From Posidonia oceanica (Eukaryota; Streptophyta; Magnoliopsida; Alismatales; Posidoniaceae), in contig JAZBRS010000049.1 of NCBI GenBank assembly GCA_037176725.1, positions 10,930,001 through 10,994,000 of the forward strand: a stretch of 64,000 nucleotides of DNA. The letters are read 5' to 3'. Below are positions 11,482 to 22,027 of the stretch, piece after piece. The notes beneath the pieces were generated by a model. The model had not been told where the DNA came from and searched no databases. It was given only the letters and a program-made list of their open reading frames with translations. Every line of letters starts with the position of its first letter. Position 1 is the first letter of the stretch. Both the position numbers and the translations under genes were made by a program.

Positions 11482-12119
11482 CTAGCACTGCCTACACCTT
11501 CTCACTTTGTTTGCACAATCTGCCTCCATTGTGGGCCAGTAGTATCCTCTGTGCAATATCATTTTTGCCATGAATTGAGAACTGATGTGTCCTCCACATA
11601 TGCCTTCATGCATTTCTCCGATGATAACTTCGACCTCCTCATAAGTGACACAGCGCAGCTCTATTCCACTGAAGGACCTTTTGAAAAGGACCCCGGCTCT
11701 CATGAAGTATCTTGTAGCCATCCTTTGGACTGCCTCCTTGTCTTGTGAAGTTGCGTAGTCGGGGAAGATCCCGTCTTGAATGAAGTTCTGGATGTCAAAG
11801 AACCATGGGTTCCCGTCATCCTCTATGTTGTAGCAAACTTCAAACATGCCTACTCTTGGTTCCCCAACTTTTTGTCTAAGCTCCATGGCCCATGGCTTAG
11901 TTGAGTCAATGGCAGGTGTCCCGTGTTGCTGAACCATTATGGTTTGCTCCCAGATGTTGATGGGGAACTCGATTGAGGAAGCCAGCGAAGAAAGAGCATC
12001 CGCTAGGAGGTTATGACTCCGGAGGGTGTGGACGTACACCACTTGCTGAAACCGTGCCAATAGGAGGCGTGCCATGCCATTGTATTCTTCTAGCCTTGGG
12101 TTGAGGGTTCTATACTTGT
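11482..12119 (-). pseudogene. End of second RNase H and integrase zinc finger, A1
   Basis: Continues the RNase H started upstream after a one-frame shift near 12120. ARFQQVVYVHTLRSHNLLADALSSLAS is the C-terminal RNase H block with its conserved Asp. It is followed by a linker with DIQNFIQDGIFP and the HHCC finger, of which GGHISSQFMAK and CRQC are visible. It ends at a TAG where Gln or another codon is expected (QC*IHADRIH). Confidence 0.88.
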
Positions 12120-13145
12120 TCAGAATTTGTTTAGAACCAACTGGGAGTCTTCGATGAGTTTCAACCGCCTTGCCCCTAGCTCCAGTGCTAGGCGTAGTCC
12201 GAGGATCAAGGCCTCGTATTCTGCGACATTGTTGTTATTTGCGGCGAAGTTTAACTGTACAACTCGAGGAATGAGAACTCCCTCCGGAGTGAGAAGTGCT
12301 ACCCCGATGCCTGCCCCTTGTCTATTGAGTGCTCCATCAAAGTAGAGAGTCCATTGTTGAGTGGGAGACTCGGTGGCTTGTATTTCCAGTATCTCCTCAT
12401 CGGGGAAGTCTGTCCGGACTGGTTGATAATCTTCTATTGGTAGTTCTGCCAGGTGATCTGCAATGGCTTGCCCCTTGACTACCTTCTGGGACACATATTG
12501 CAAGTCGAATTCAGTGAGGAGAAGTTGCCATCTTGCCAACCTTCCAGAGAGGGCTGGCTTTTCGAACATATACTTGATTGGGTCCATCTTGGCAATGGAG
12601 CAGACTTTATGGGCTAGGAAGTAGTGTCTCAACTTTTGAGATGCCCATACCAAGGCCAAGCATTGCTTTTCTATGGTCGTATACTTCTCTTCATAACCCA
12701 GGAAAGTTCTACTTAGATAGTAGATAACCTTTTCCTTCTTTCCATCCTCATCATGCTGAGCTAGCACTACCCCTATTGATGATGCAGTGGCTGCCACATA
12801 GAGTAGCAAAGGCTTCCCTGGCACAGGTGCTGATAAGACTGGGGGAGCCATGAGATATGCTTTGAGTTCATCGAAAGCTTTCTGGCATTTCTCATCCCAG
12901 GTGAATTCCTTTCCTCCTTTTAGTAGTTCATAAAATAGCTTACATCGATCTGCATGTTGTGAGATGAATCTCCTGATGAATTGTAAGCGGCCAATAAGTC
13001 CTCTGAGTTCCTTGATGTTTCTGGGTGGAGGCATCTGTGCTATCGCTCTGGCCTTCTGTGGGTCCACCTCGATTCCTCTTTTGCTGATGATGAAGCCCAG
13101 TAGCTTCCCGGCAGTTACCCCAAACACGCATTTCTTTGGGTTCAT
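12120..13145 (-). pseudogene. RT C-terminal part and dual RNase H, A1
   Basis: MNPKKCVFGVTAGKLLGF is the RT thumb/connection. Next comes the degenerate gypsy-type RNase H (PLLLYVAATASSIGVVLAQHD, YLSRTFLGYEEKYTTIEKQCLALVWA). After KGQAIADHLAE there is a second RNase H beginning WTLYFDGALNRQGAGIGV. Possession of two RNase H domains is typical of the Tat lineage, whose second domain is of the archaeal-like type. A single TAA at about 13157 separates it from RT, and the frame shifts after EDSQLVLNKF (about 12120), so it is broken at both ends. Confidence 0.92.
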
Positions 13146-13157
13146 TTTCAGCTGATA

Positions 13158-14366
13158 TTACCTTGCTCTGCTCAGTACCCTTCTCAGTGCCTCAAAGTGT
13201 GCCTCCCTTGTTCTTGATTTGACCAAGATGTCGTCAACATACACTTCCATGCAATCGTGCATCATGTCGTGGAAGATGGCCATCATCGCTCTCTGATATG
13301 TTGCGCCGGTGTTCTTGAGGCCAAATGGCATGACTACGTAGCAGTAGGTCTCCCATGGTGTGATGAACGATATTTTTTCTTGGTCTTCCTCTGCTAGCTT
13401 AATCTGGTTGTAGCCGGAGAAACCATCCATGAAAGATAGCATCTCAAATCCTGCTGTATTGTCCACTAGCAAATCAATATGTGGCAGAGGGAAGTCATCC
13501 TTGGGATAGGCGGCGTTGAGGTTGCGATAGTCAATGCAAACCCAAACTTTCCCGTCCTTTTTGGCCACTGGTACTATATTTGAGACCCAGCTGGGGTACA
13601 CAACCACTCTGATGAATTTTGCTTTGTGGAGCTTGTCAATTTCTTCTTTGACTTTGAGGGCAAGTTCTGGCCTTAGTCGCCTCAGCTTCTGCTTGACAGG
13701 CTTGGTTCCTAAGTTTAGTGGAAGCAGGTGTTCCACTAGGGCTAAGTGCAGTCCAGGCATATCCTCGTATTTGAAGGCCAGCACATTCACAAACTCTTTC
13801 AAGATTTGGATCATTTCCTCCCGCTCTTCTGGGCTCAGGCTTGCACTTATGAGTATTGGTTTTGGCTCTTCGGTGGTTCCCAGGTTGACCTCCACGGTCT
13901 CCTCTTCAGCTACCCCGGTTTGCTCATCATATTTGTCCATGAGGTGCTTAAGGAGGTCGGAGTCTGCCTCTTGATCTTCTTCCTCATCCTTGCAGCTCAC
14001 CAGCTCATATGCTTTTATTCCTGCACACTTCCCAAACTTATCAAATTCTTCTACCAGGAAGACCATGTTAGCAGTAGCCAGCTCCTGAGGCAATGCCTCC
14101 GTGTATTGACACACGGGCACAATTTTGGAAGCGGTGGTCGAAGTTGACCGTGAGATGCTAGAACTAACATGGTGATCCTCTCCCTTATTGAAAACAAAAA
14201 GTAAATTACTTTTATTCCTAGGAAATGAAAACAATGCAGAATTAAACAAAGTTTTATTTACAGAATCTAGGGGGATGCCCCTAAAGTTACCTCCACCAGT
14301 AAAGGTAGGCGCCTCTCTAGGCGGGCTTGTCAGGATTGATGTTCCCATCATCTTCGAGAAGCTCAT
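13158..14366 (-). pseudogene. Reverse transcriptase, A1
   Basis: RT palm and fingers with LRRLRPELALKVKEEIDKL, the GKVWVCIDYRNLN and PKDDFPLPHID blocks, LSFMDGFSGYNQI, VMPFGLKNTGATYQRAM and the catalytic YVDD (13230-13241). Upstream of position 14217 the frame is better explained as intron plus a different upstream frame (see the intron at 14218-14290). Stopped by TAA after LSRAR. It would copy element RNA into cDNA inside virus-like particles. Confidence 0.95.
14218..14290 (-). other. 73-bp GT-AG intron between protease region and RT, A1
   Basis: Donor GGAG|GTAACT at 14290 and acceptor TTTCATTTCCTAG|G at 14218, with a T-rich tract before the acceptor. Splicing joins the upstream frame (codon starts divisible by 3) to the RT frame (codon starts 2 mod 3) exactly, making an AGG codon across the junction. 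Ogre elements are known for an intron at this same place between protease and RT, which supports the call. Confidence 0.7.
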
Positions 14367-15015
14367 AGTCGGCCCCTAGATCGGGGTCAATTTCAGGTCT
14401 CTGAGGTTGCAGCCCTTCAGAAAGATCAGCCGTGAGGCGGTGGACCTTGTCTACGAGTCGTTGTGACTTTCGTAGAACTTGCCCCGGCCTTTGCTCCAAG
14501 GAAGAAGAGATATCCAGAGCTGGAGGAGGCGGAGGCTTGGAAGCGGCAGTGCCAGAAGAAGAGGGAGAAGCAGAAAGAGGTGGCCAATCCAGAGGTTCGG
14601 GGGCCACGGCGCCGGAAGAAGAGGGCGAAGAAGAAAGAAGTGGCCGATCCGGAGGTTCGGCGGCCGGTGCACTTAACAGTGGTGGTGATGATGTTGCAGT
14701 CTAACCTTCGTGAGGTTTTGCTGGCAACTCTTTTGCAGTCTGACCCTTGTGGGGTTTTGTTGTGACAGTCTGGCCTTCATGTGGCTTTGCTGTCAACTCT
14801 CTTCCAGTTTGACCTTCGTGAGGTTTTGCTTGCAATTCAAGTGTTTGGAATAAGCCGGAAATGTTTACGTCGGCTGTGTCCTCTTCACTTTGGAGAGTAT
14901 GTTTGGTTGATTGCGCCAAAATAATATTTGCCAGGGGGGATGAATTCGGATCGAATATCCCTACGCTGGTAAAATGTCCTTGTAGATTCCACTGTAACGG
15001 TCGTCCGTCGGGGAA
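14291..15015 (-). pseudogene. Linker between G-patch and RT with KPHEGQT repeats, A1
   Basis: Frame continues from the protease/G-patch ORF through TAG stops at 15016, 14701 and 14317. It contains four KPHEGQT-type repeats (14700-14830) and a Pro/Ser-rich stretch with a duplicated unit (14530-14690), then an acidic DYELLEDDGNINP segment before the intron. In the fourth repeat the Gln codon is TAG where the others have CAG, direct internal evidence of a C-to-T change. No catalytic function expected. Confidence 0.7.
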
Positions 15016-15876
15016 CTAGTCGAAACCGAGTCCTCCCCTTCCTTCTCTGTCACAAGCCTTCACTGGCTCCTTCATTCCCTTCCCTTCTGGGCCTAAGCCC
15101 TGGCCCTTCTTGTAGCCAATTCTTCTCATGATTTCCCACCCTACATTCATGGATGGTCCTTTGTTTTTGGAGGGTTCCTTCTTCTTGTGGAATAGCCTAG
15201 GCCTAGTCCACTTGTCCCTTAGCTCGACCATAGATACTATATTCTTGCCTTTTTCGGCCCGGGTCAGCTTTTCTCGCACACTGAATAGGTGTGGCAGGTA
15301 TATCACATTCGCCTCTGCTTCTTGGCCTGGTATGTCTCCTACTATTTTGATGATTTTCCCATTGTGTGGGAATTTCAGACATTGGTGCCGAGGAGATGAT
15401 ACTCCTTTTAGACTGTTCAGCCATTGTCTCCCTAAGATGATCTGATATGGGACATTGACGTCTATGACGATTAGTTGGGTTAGAACCTGAGCTGGTCCTA
15501 TCCCTATCTTTGTGGTCCATTTGCCGTGCGCTTTTCTCTTGCTGTCATTATACCCGGCAATCGTCATTTCAATGGGGGTTAGGGAGGCCTCATTCACGCC
15601 CAAGGCTCGTATTGTATTCAACGAGCATATGTTCATTAATGCACCAGTATCTATAAGCACTTCAGAAATTAAGTGATTGTTTATAGAAATGGTTACATTC
15701 AATGGAGCATTTCTCCTCTCTATTGGTGCCAACTTGCTATCAGCAAAAGTAATGATTGGTTCTACAAAGGCTGCTGTAGCTATGATGTGGAGTTCCTCTG
15801 CTGGCATGTCCGGGGCGACTTGAGCCTTCTCTAGCACTTCTAGCAGAGCTTTCCGGTGTTCATTGGAGCTGTTCAT
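15016..15876 (-). pseudogene. Canonical retropepsin domain plus G-patch, A1
   Basis: Aspartic protease with the catalytic motif in EVLIDTGALMNICSL and the second conserved block IILGRQWLNSL. A G-patch follows: GWEIMRRIGYKKGQGLGPE. It corresponds to the single protease of E2. The upstream ORF stop overlaps this ATG (ATGA). Compared with E2 (LKK then VKADISILDLI then HTSAEHRE), about ten residues are missing at that junction, so the overlap is a frameshifting deletion and not a designed coupling. Protease would process Gag-Pol; the G-patch is a frequent RNA-binding add-on in these elements. Confidence 0.9.
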
Positions 15877-17078
15877 GAGGTCTTCTTTAATTGCTCTAGG
15901 ATGTCATATTCTGCCGACCTGGGTCCCACTTCAGGTCTGACCAGCTCTGCTTGCTCTGCCGGGGGCGTGATTCGATTTGACAGCCTCCCTCCTCTAGTGA
16001 TGGGCGCAGCAGCCTCGTTTCCTTTAGATGCTCCCTTCTTGAGTGGCCAAGCGAAGATGGACTCCTTCCATGTGGATCTGCCAAGCTCTAATGGCTTTGT
16101 GGTCCTAGCTTGCTGTTCTGTTGGCACTCGGAAGATTGGGGAGGATGGAGTAGTAGTGCTCCGAAGTATTAAGGTGCTGAGGGCCGGCAATTTGCTTGAT
16201 GGTGGCTTTGCAGCTCTGAAGATTTGGGAGACTGGTGGCGACAGCAATTTGGGCTCCCATAGTGGTGATTTTCGCCATGGCAGACGTTGTGACTCCTCCT
16301 CCTCCTCCCGAAGGGTTGCGATTTGTGGCTCTGGCATCTTGAATGTGCATAGAATCCCTGGTCGGTTGGCTGGAATACTGACAACCGCTCCTTCGTATTT
16401 GAATTTTAGCAATTGGTGAATTGAAGATGCCACAGCCCCGACCTCTGCTATCCAAGACCTTCCTAGGATGAGTGGCTCCAGGACTTCCTCTTTCATGATG
16501 ATCACCGAAGTGATACCGGTCAAAGGACCAACTGTGATTTCCATGGGGATTGTCCCTAGTGCCAATTTTTCTTTCTGATCAAACCCCATGCACATAAAGG
16601 GAGTTCTATCCAGCTCGCCCTCATTTAGCCCCAAGCTTCGGAGTGTGGAGAGAGAACTGAGGCTTCGGCTTGCTCCAGTGTCAACCAGTACTCCTTGCAG
16701 CACGTTATCATTAATTCCCACTGTGATGACCACTAGCAGCTCCTGCTTGTGCGGGGGTGGAAGCTCTGAATCCTTGAAGACTATGTTTTCCCGTTCAAAT
16801 TGCTGATTAGCTTTTTGAACCTGGTTTTCTTCCTTTGTGTCTTCTTGTGGCTCCTCCACTACTGCAGTGAGGTTGAACTGGCTAAGGAGCTCCTTTACTG
16901 TTAATCTTTCATCCGCCTCACTGTCCCAGTCATCATCTGAGATTGTCTCCCCTTGTTCAGCTTGATTATCCCAGTCTTCTTTTAATTCAACATGGCTGTC
17001 CCAGTCCTCTGATGGATTAGGGAGCTGTTCGTCCTGGAATGCCATGACTTGATGTTTGGGGAGAGGGTCGCTGTAGAC
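15873..17078 (-). CDS. Extra retropepsin-like domain between gag and protease, A1
   Basis: In frame with gag after one TAG (17079-17081). N-terminal acidic region with three DWDS/DWDN-type repeats, then a retropepsin fold: QELLVVITVGINDN, catalytic GVLVDTGASRSLSSLSTLRSLGL, and LILGRSWIAEVGAVAS. This is a second, complete-looking aspartic protease motif in the same polyprotein, upstream of the canonical one. E2 has no equivalent. It may be a duplicated protease or a structural derivative. The C-terminal EQLKKT is the start of the usual pre-protease linker, cut by the deletion at 15873. Confidence 0.75.
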   Translation of the reverse strand, partial: VYSDPLPKHQVMAFQDEQLPNPSEDWDSHVELKEDWDNQAEQGETISDDDWDSEADERLTVKELLSQFNLTAVVEEPQEDTKEENQVQKANQQFERENIVFKDSELPPPHKQELLVVITVGINDNVLQGVLVDTGASRSLSSLSTLRSLGLNEGELDRTPFMCMGFDQKEKLALGTIPMEITVGPLTGITSVIIMKEEVLEPLILGRSWIAEVGAVASSIHQLLKFKYEGAVVSIPANRPGILCTFKMPEPQIATLREEEEESQRLPWRKSPLWEPKLLSPPVSQIFRAAKPPSSKLPALSTLILRSTTTPSSPIFRVPTEQQARTTKPLELGRSTWKESIFAWPLKKGASKGNEAAAPITRGGRLSNRITPPAEQAELVRPEVGPRSAEYDILEQLKKTS

Positions 17079-18983
17079 CTACTGGGACGTCCCTGCCTGC
17101 TTTCTTTGTTTGGCTCTTTTGACCAGGACATCCCATTCAAGCACGTCTGCCTCTACCATGTCATAGACTATGTCCCGAAAGGTCCAGCAGTCATTGATGT
17201 TGTGACCATGCATTCTATGGAACGGGCAGTATTTGTTCCAGTCACAATTTGGCAATTCAGGCCTGACTGGCAGGAATTCGAGCGCTTTTGCTTCCTCCAG
17301 TTCTATGAACATGTCGGCCAGTGTGACCAGTAGAGGAGGGTAATAGTCTCTTTTCCCCTTTCTTCGTGGCACTGGAGGGGGAACATTATGATAACCACTC
17401 CCATTCCCAATGTAGTTGGGGGGATTTCGGTTGTTGGCTTGGCTATTTTGATTGCCCCTGTTCCATGGCAGCCAGGGAGTGTTCCACATTGGGCGGATCT
17501 GTTGCTGAGGAGGAGGATTATTCCATACTAGCTGCTGCTGAGGAGGGCGGCTCCATGTTTGCTGTTGCTGAGGAGGAGGGTGGCTCCATGTTGGCTGCTG
17601 AGGAGGAGGGTGGCTCCAAGCTTGCTGCTGAGGGTGGCTCCAGGCTTGCTGCTGAGGAGGAGGGTGGTTCCATGTCGGCTGCTGCGAAGCCAGTATAGCC
17701 CTTTGATTGAATGGCCTGGGGGTGGGGCTCATCTTCTTGACGACCCCGGTCACTCCCTCTATTACTTGTGTTTTCCGGCTTTTCTTTGGCTCCTCCATGA
17801 ATTCATGCAAGTTTTCTTTAACGGAGGCCACCACTTCGTATAAAGTCGTAACATTGGGGCAGTAAGCATTCACTAGCCCCTTCTTCATTGGTCCAGTTGT
17901 ATTTGCAATGAGGGTTTGGACCACTTGTCTCTCTGGAATGGTCAGTCCTGATCTGGCTGCCATTTCCCGCCATCTGTTGGCGAATGTAATCCAGCTTTCA
18001 CTTTGCTTCATGACCTCCTTGCTTAGGTTGTGGAAGGTTGGCTTTGGATCTATCTTGTGCTGATACTTTGTAAGGAAGCTCTCTCTGATCTTATCAAAGC
18101 TGCTGAGGTCTTCCTTGGAGAGAGTGAGAAACCAATCCATTGGCTCTCCTTCGAGTGAATAGAAGAACAGGTGTACCACGAGCCCCAAATCATGGAAATA
18201 AGGGGCCGACTCCATTTGGAACCACACCAAGTGACTGAGTGGGTTGATGGTTCCAATGAACTTGGGAGTCTTGGGGTACTTGAAACCTGGAGGTAATCTA
18301 AATGGGGGGAACCGGCTCATGTCAAAGTTTGCCGGAGCCTGGGTATGCACCCCTAATGCACTGAGCATTTTTCTCATCTCATCCAAATTTGTTATCCCGA
18401 CTGATGGGGTCGGGACATGTGAATTGAAGGACGGATGGTTCTGCTGCTGATGGAGGTAGCTGTTGCAGAAATGTTGAGGTGCGACTTGCTTGTATCGCGG
18501 GGGAGATACCTGGTGATAATGATGATCCGGCTGAGGCTGATTGTCTGCCAGGGGTGGTCGAGGATGTCTTAAATAGACTCCTTCCTCGTACTCGCCATGT
18601 GGCATGTAATTATGTTCCTGAATCAAGGGGTTGGCCCTTGAGTTATATGCTCCGTTGAGCACTGTGCCCTGTACTGGGTGGTTTGTGTCCGGCGGTGGGT
18701 TGCCATCTAGTCCCTGGTATAGATCTTCAGGGGGATGGTCCGCAACTGGCCTTCGTTGTCCTTCTCCGAGGTGGGGTGGCTGCTGGAGATTGTTTAGACA
18801 TGGCCTCGTTTGGGCAGATGTCTCTTCGTTTAAGAACTGGTACATGGCTCTGTACTGGATTGAATCCGGATCTAAAACTTCTCCGGTGATTGGGTGGTAG
18901 ATTGTAGGCTCCTCTCCCAAGGTACTTGCGGAGTCTGACCTCTCTCTTTCTGGCTGATCAGCTTCATGGATTTGATTCATCAT
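17079..18983 (-). CDS. Gag, element A1
   Basis: 634 codons from ATG 18983 (a second ATG follows immediately). The retrotransposon-gag fold is visible at about residues 240-400 (NPLSHLVWFQME, FYSLEGEPMDWFLTL, FANRWREMAARSGL). A Gln/Pro-rich tract of WSHPPPQQQ repeats (about 440-520) follows, then a Cys/His box CPFHRMHGHNINDC near the C-terminus. Gag forms the virus-like particle and binds element RNA. It ends in CAG TAG, and reading continues open in the same frame into VYSDPLPKH and the first protease, so the TAG may be either natural or a mutated Gln codon. The best preserved ORF of this element. Confidence 0.93.
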   Translation of the reverse strand: MMNQIHEADQPERERSDSASTLGEEPTIYHPITGEVLDPDSIQYRAMYQFLNEETSAQTRPCLNNLQQPPHLGEGQRRPVADHPPEDLYQGLDGNPPPDTNHPVQGTVLNGAYNSRANPLIQEHNYMPHGEYEEGVYLRHPRPPLADNQPQPDHHYHQVSPPRYKQVAPQHFCNSYLHQQQNHPSFNSHVPTPSVGITNLDEMRKMLSALGVHTQAPANFDMSRFPPFRLPPGFKYPKTPKFIGTINPLSHLVWFQMESAPYFHDLGLVVHLFFYSLEGEPMDWFLTLSKEDLSSFDKIRESFLTKYQHKIDPKPTFHNLSKEVMKQSESWITFANRWREMAARSGLTIPERQVVQTLIANTTGPMKKGLVNAYCPNVTTLYEVVASVKENLHEFMEEPKKSRKTQVIEGVTGVVKKMSPTPRPFNQRAILASQQPTWNHPPPQQQAWSHPQQQAWSHPPPQQPTWSHPPPQQQQTWSRPPQQQLVWNNPPPQQQIRPMWNTPWLPWNRGNQNSQANNRNPPNYIGNGSGYHNVPPPVPRRKGKRDYYPPLLVTLADMFIELEEAKALEFLPVRPELPNCDWNKYCPFHRMHGHNINDCWTFRDIVYDMVEADVLEWDVLVKRAKQRKQAGTSQ

Positions 18984-20575
18984 TGCTGCAGCTTTTGATA
19001 ATGAGAATTGGCTTTAGGGCGTAATACGCCTCAGTGTAAGGCGTATAACATTGAACGCAAGATGTCAGGCATTCAACGTCCCCAGTTATATTTCCTCCAA
19101 CTCTTTCCCTGTCTTCTCTTTCTTTTCTTTTCTTTTCTTTTTTTTTCTCTCAGCCTTTCACTCTCTCTTTTTTTTTAGATTTTTGCCTTTCTTTGATTTT
19201 TTCCTTTTCCTTTTTTTTTCTATTCTTTTTCTGCTTTTTCTCTTTTTTGCTTTTCTTCTTTTCCTTTTTTTTGTTTTTGTTTTTTTTTAAAGGGTTACAA
19301 GTGCGAAGAAAGGGAAATTACAAGAACTTTTAATACAGGTTCCTAAAAAAAAAGAAAGTAAACAATAAACAGAGTTTCCCCTAACTGATAATGTTACTGT
19401 TTGGGTTTTTCAAAGTCTTCCCTGCCAAACAAATCATACCAAGGAGCTAAAGTATAACAGCCACACAGAGAATGCGTTAGACGCTTAATCTGCTGCGTAT
19501 AATGTTATACGCAGGGATTTCAGCGGCCAACGCCCTGTTTCAGAGAACTGCACAGCAACACTTTCAAACAGCGATTTAAGATTTTAATTTTGGTTTTCGC
19601 TTTGAGATTAGTGTTTTAAACCTGCTGTAGCTCTCTGGGTTCCTTAAGGCTTAGGTATGGCTTTTTTTTTCGGATTTTCTAAGGCTCCTCACAAGATGGG
19701 TGATTATGATTGGTACTACCCCCTACCTCAACTCCTGAGGATGCTAGGGAGAGCCTGAATACACTTAGGTCCCTACCCCGTAGAGGTAGAGCCCAGCATA
19801 CCCGGGATTGATTGGGTCACTCACGTATGTATACATAATGAAATAAACAAACCACCGAAAGGGGGAGGGAGGAATACAAGTCAAAGCTTGAGGTTCTAAT
19901 TATCTTTCACTAAAAGGCCAAGGAAGAAGGAGGGCCCCTAGCAAAAGACAATGATAATACAAGTACCTTTTCTAAGCCCCTTGCAACAGAGGTGCTTGGG
20001 ACCTAGATGGTTTCTTATATAACCCAAGGAATGACACAAACAATTTAGTTCCCAATGAGGACTATGCAAGTCATACAAAAAGATGTGATTTTGTTTTTTT
20101 GTTAATTTTTTTGCAAAGCACCCAAAGGAATTGAAGTTCCAGTCCCTACAGCAGAGCCGATCACCTCACACCTCAGTTCTTTGGGCCAGTTATAACAAAG
20201 AAAACTAAAAGAAATTTTAAAATAGAAGGGTTCCTGTTCAGTGGTCGTTAGACGCGGATATTGCAGTGTCCAATGTTAGATGCGCCAGATCACGCATATA
20301 ACGTACTGACAGTATTTTTTCAGAAAAACAGTTATTTTTTACAGATCACCCCCACGCCCGAGAATCCAGAGAAAAGGGGGAGGTGATTTCAGTTATTGAC
20401 ACGAAGAAAACAAACCAAAAGAGAATCACGACATCTCAAAACACTACGAGGAATTTCGTCGCTTTTCTAAATTATACGAGAAAATAAGAAACTAAAATTA
20501 AACTAAGAATGTTTGTTAGTGAAGGAGGAAAAAAAAAGAAAGGATTACTTACCTTGCACGGGGGCATTTTTAGCC
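18984..20575 (-). other. 5' leader of A1
   Basis: No ORF of note. Purine-rich on the sense strand (19090-19290), with three clusters of AACGTT-type dyads (19018-19075, 19470-19545 including GCGTATAATGTTATACGC at 19495-19512, and 20240-20320). A consensus splice donor CAAG|GTAAGT lies at 20552 just after the primer-binding site, and a TGCAG|CA sits three bases before the gag ATG (18986), so a leader intron is possible. Confidence 0.6.
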
Positions 20576-20593
20576 GTCCCATCGTGATCGCCA
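20576..20593 (-). other. Primer-binding site of A1
   Basis: Minus strand: LTR end CCATATCCACA, spacer GTC, then TGGCGATCACGATGGGAC. Starting with TGG (complement of tRNA CCA) three bases after the LTR fits a minus-strand primer site. The B element has a similar box at the same place. I cannot identify the tRNA. Confidence 0.7.
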
Positions 20594-20596
20594 GAC

Positions 20597-22022
20597 TGTG
20601 GATATGGGGTTTTGGGAGAGGGAGGAGAAGATGGTGATGAAAGCGATGGCGAGATGGATGGTTCCCAGGGACGAAGAATGCCTCTTTTGGCTCCCTCTTT
20701 TGCTCGCCCTATCTTCTCTTCCTCGAGGTTCCCCTTCTTTGTATCCGACTTCGTCACTCCACGTGTGATGGAATCGGTGTGATCGCCACTCTCGGTTCGC
20801 TTTCGCCGACCCTCGAGACGCCTTTGGGGAGATGTGATGTGGTTGCGGGTTCAGCTACCTTGGGACAACGCCAGCATTGCCCAAGGGTACCTGTGCTTGG
20901 TAAGTTATTTCTTCCTTCTTCCTCCTTGTATGACAAACGTTAGCAAAGCAAAAGCAAGACAATATAGAAATGGATTAATATGTGTAGCAATATATCCAAA
21001 ATTAGTAAAAAAGAAAGCAAAGGAAACGTGGTGAAATACGTACCCGAGGGGTTTGATCCCCCGGTTGCAATATGAAGGAGATGTATGCCTAGTTAACAGT
21101 ATATGATCTTGGAATAAAAAAAATGCTTGACTATGCTATGGAATTAAACAAATAATGACAGAAATAAAGAAAGAAATGTATGAAACAGAGTTCCCTTCTG
21201 TCTATGCACAAGGTGCAAACCGTGTTAGCATGAAGCCAACAACGACAAAAGGATCCTCTAGCTAGCTCTCAGACTCTTTTCTTTCAAAAAAATTTCTCTT
21301 TTCACTCTAAGTTCTTGAGGAGCTCACTTCTCTAAGATTTTTAATCTCAAGAGTATGTGAATTCCAAAAGCTTCTTAGCTCTTTTCCTCTCTCCAAAATC
21401 CGGCCCTGAACATTGTGGGGGTACCCATGCTTTTATAGAAGCAAGGGAGGAACAAAAAATGACACATATGCCAAGTCAGCAGAGTTTCCTGTTTCAGAGG
21501 TGTTATACGCTGGAAAACCAACGTATAACGTTATAAGCGAGAGAACTCGTGTATAACGACCTCCGAGGCATAACTGCCAGGATTAGAGAAGATTCTCCAA
21601 TTAAGGAGTCCTTAAGTGCGATTAAACTCGGCTTTGATGGCTTTGACCGGTCAACAGGTTCTAAAGATGGCAAAAACACAATTTTTGGATTAGGCCAAAT
21701 ATGGAAAGCTTTGGCTGACTTGGTTGCCACGTTGGACGCTGCAAAGCCAGCTGCCAATGTTAGCCACTGGAAAACCAGCGGCCAACATTGTACGCGGACA
21801 ATTCAGCGGACAACACCCTTAATCAGTTTGCCTTTCAAATTTGGTCAAGACGTGAAGAACACTTAGGTTGCCAACATTTGGGGCTTAAAAGGTATAGCAT
21901 TTTGAATTTGAGAGGGACATTTAGCTCAAGCAAGATTCAGAAATGGATGGAGGGCCTCTAAGAGCGATCTAATGCAAGGGACTATCCTAACATGAAGGGA
22001 GTGCCAAAACGGGGTATCTACA
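20597..22022 (-). repeat. 5' LTR of A1
   Basis: 1426 bp, TG...CA ends, collinear with the 3' LTR at 2155-3580. TATAAAA on the minus strand at 21431-21437. Contains the AACGTT-type dyads, for example 21778-21795. Confidence 0.95.
21431..21437 (-). promoter_or_regulatory. TATA box of A1 5' LTR promoter
   Basis: TATAAAA on the minus strand, about 840 bp upstream of the LTR end, at the position conserved in all three family A LTRs. Confidence 0.65.
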
Positions 22023-22027
22023 ACTGT
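22023..22027. repeat. Target site duplication ACTGT, right of A1
   Basis: Second copy of ACTGT; after it A0 resumes with GACTTAAACTGCAG, matching RC of the A1 sequence near 9065. Confidence 0.95.

Larger units (their letters stand above)
2155..22022 (-). mobile_element. Element A1: full-length Tat/Ogre-like LTR retrotransposon, 19.9 kb
   Basis: Reading on the minus strand the order is 5' LTR (22022-20597), primer-binding site, leader, gag, two protease-like domains, G-patch, RT, RNase H, second RNase H, integrase, long 3' region with antisense passenger genes and tandem arrays, polypurine tract and 3' LTR (3580-2155). Both LTRs are 1426 bp and differ at roughly 35 positions by eye (about 2.5%). 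A 5-bp duplication flanks it. It is inserted into another copy of its own family (A0) in opposite orientation. Several stops and frameshifts make it non-autonomous now. Confidence 0.95.

Noticed and set aside
15873..15876. Designed stop-start overlap ATGA between the two protease ORFs of A1
   Set aside because: E2 has about ten more residues at the same junction, so the overlap results from a small frameshifting deletion.
13534..16419. Plus-strand ORFs opposite A1 pol and protease (13534-14147, 15128-15445, 15856-16419)
   Set aside because: They lie on the complement of clearly homologous pol sequence and show no motifs.
17079..17081. Programmed readthrough stop at the end of A1 gag
   Set aside because: The frame is open beyond the TAG, but the context (CAG TAG GTC) is not a known readthrough signal and TAG for Gln is common here; cannot be decided from one copy.
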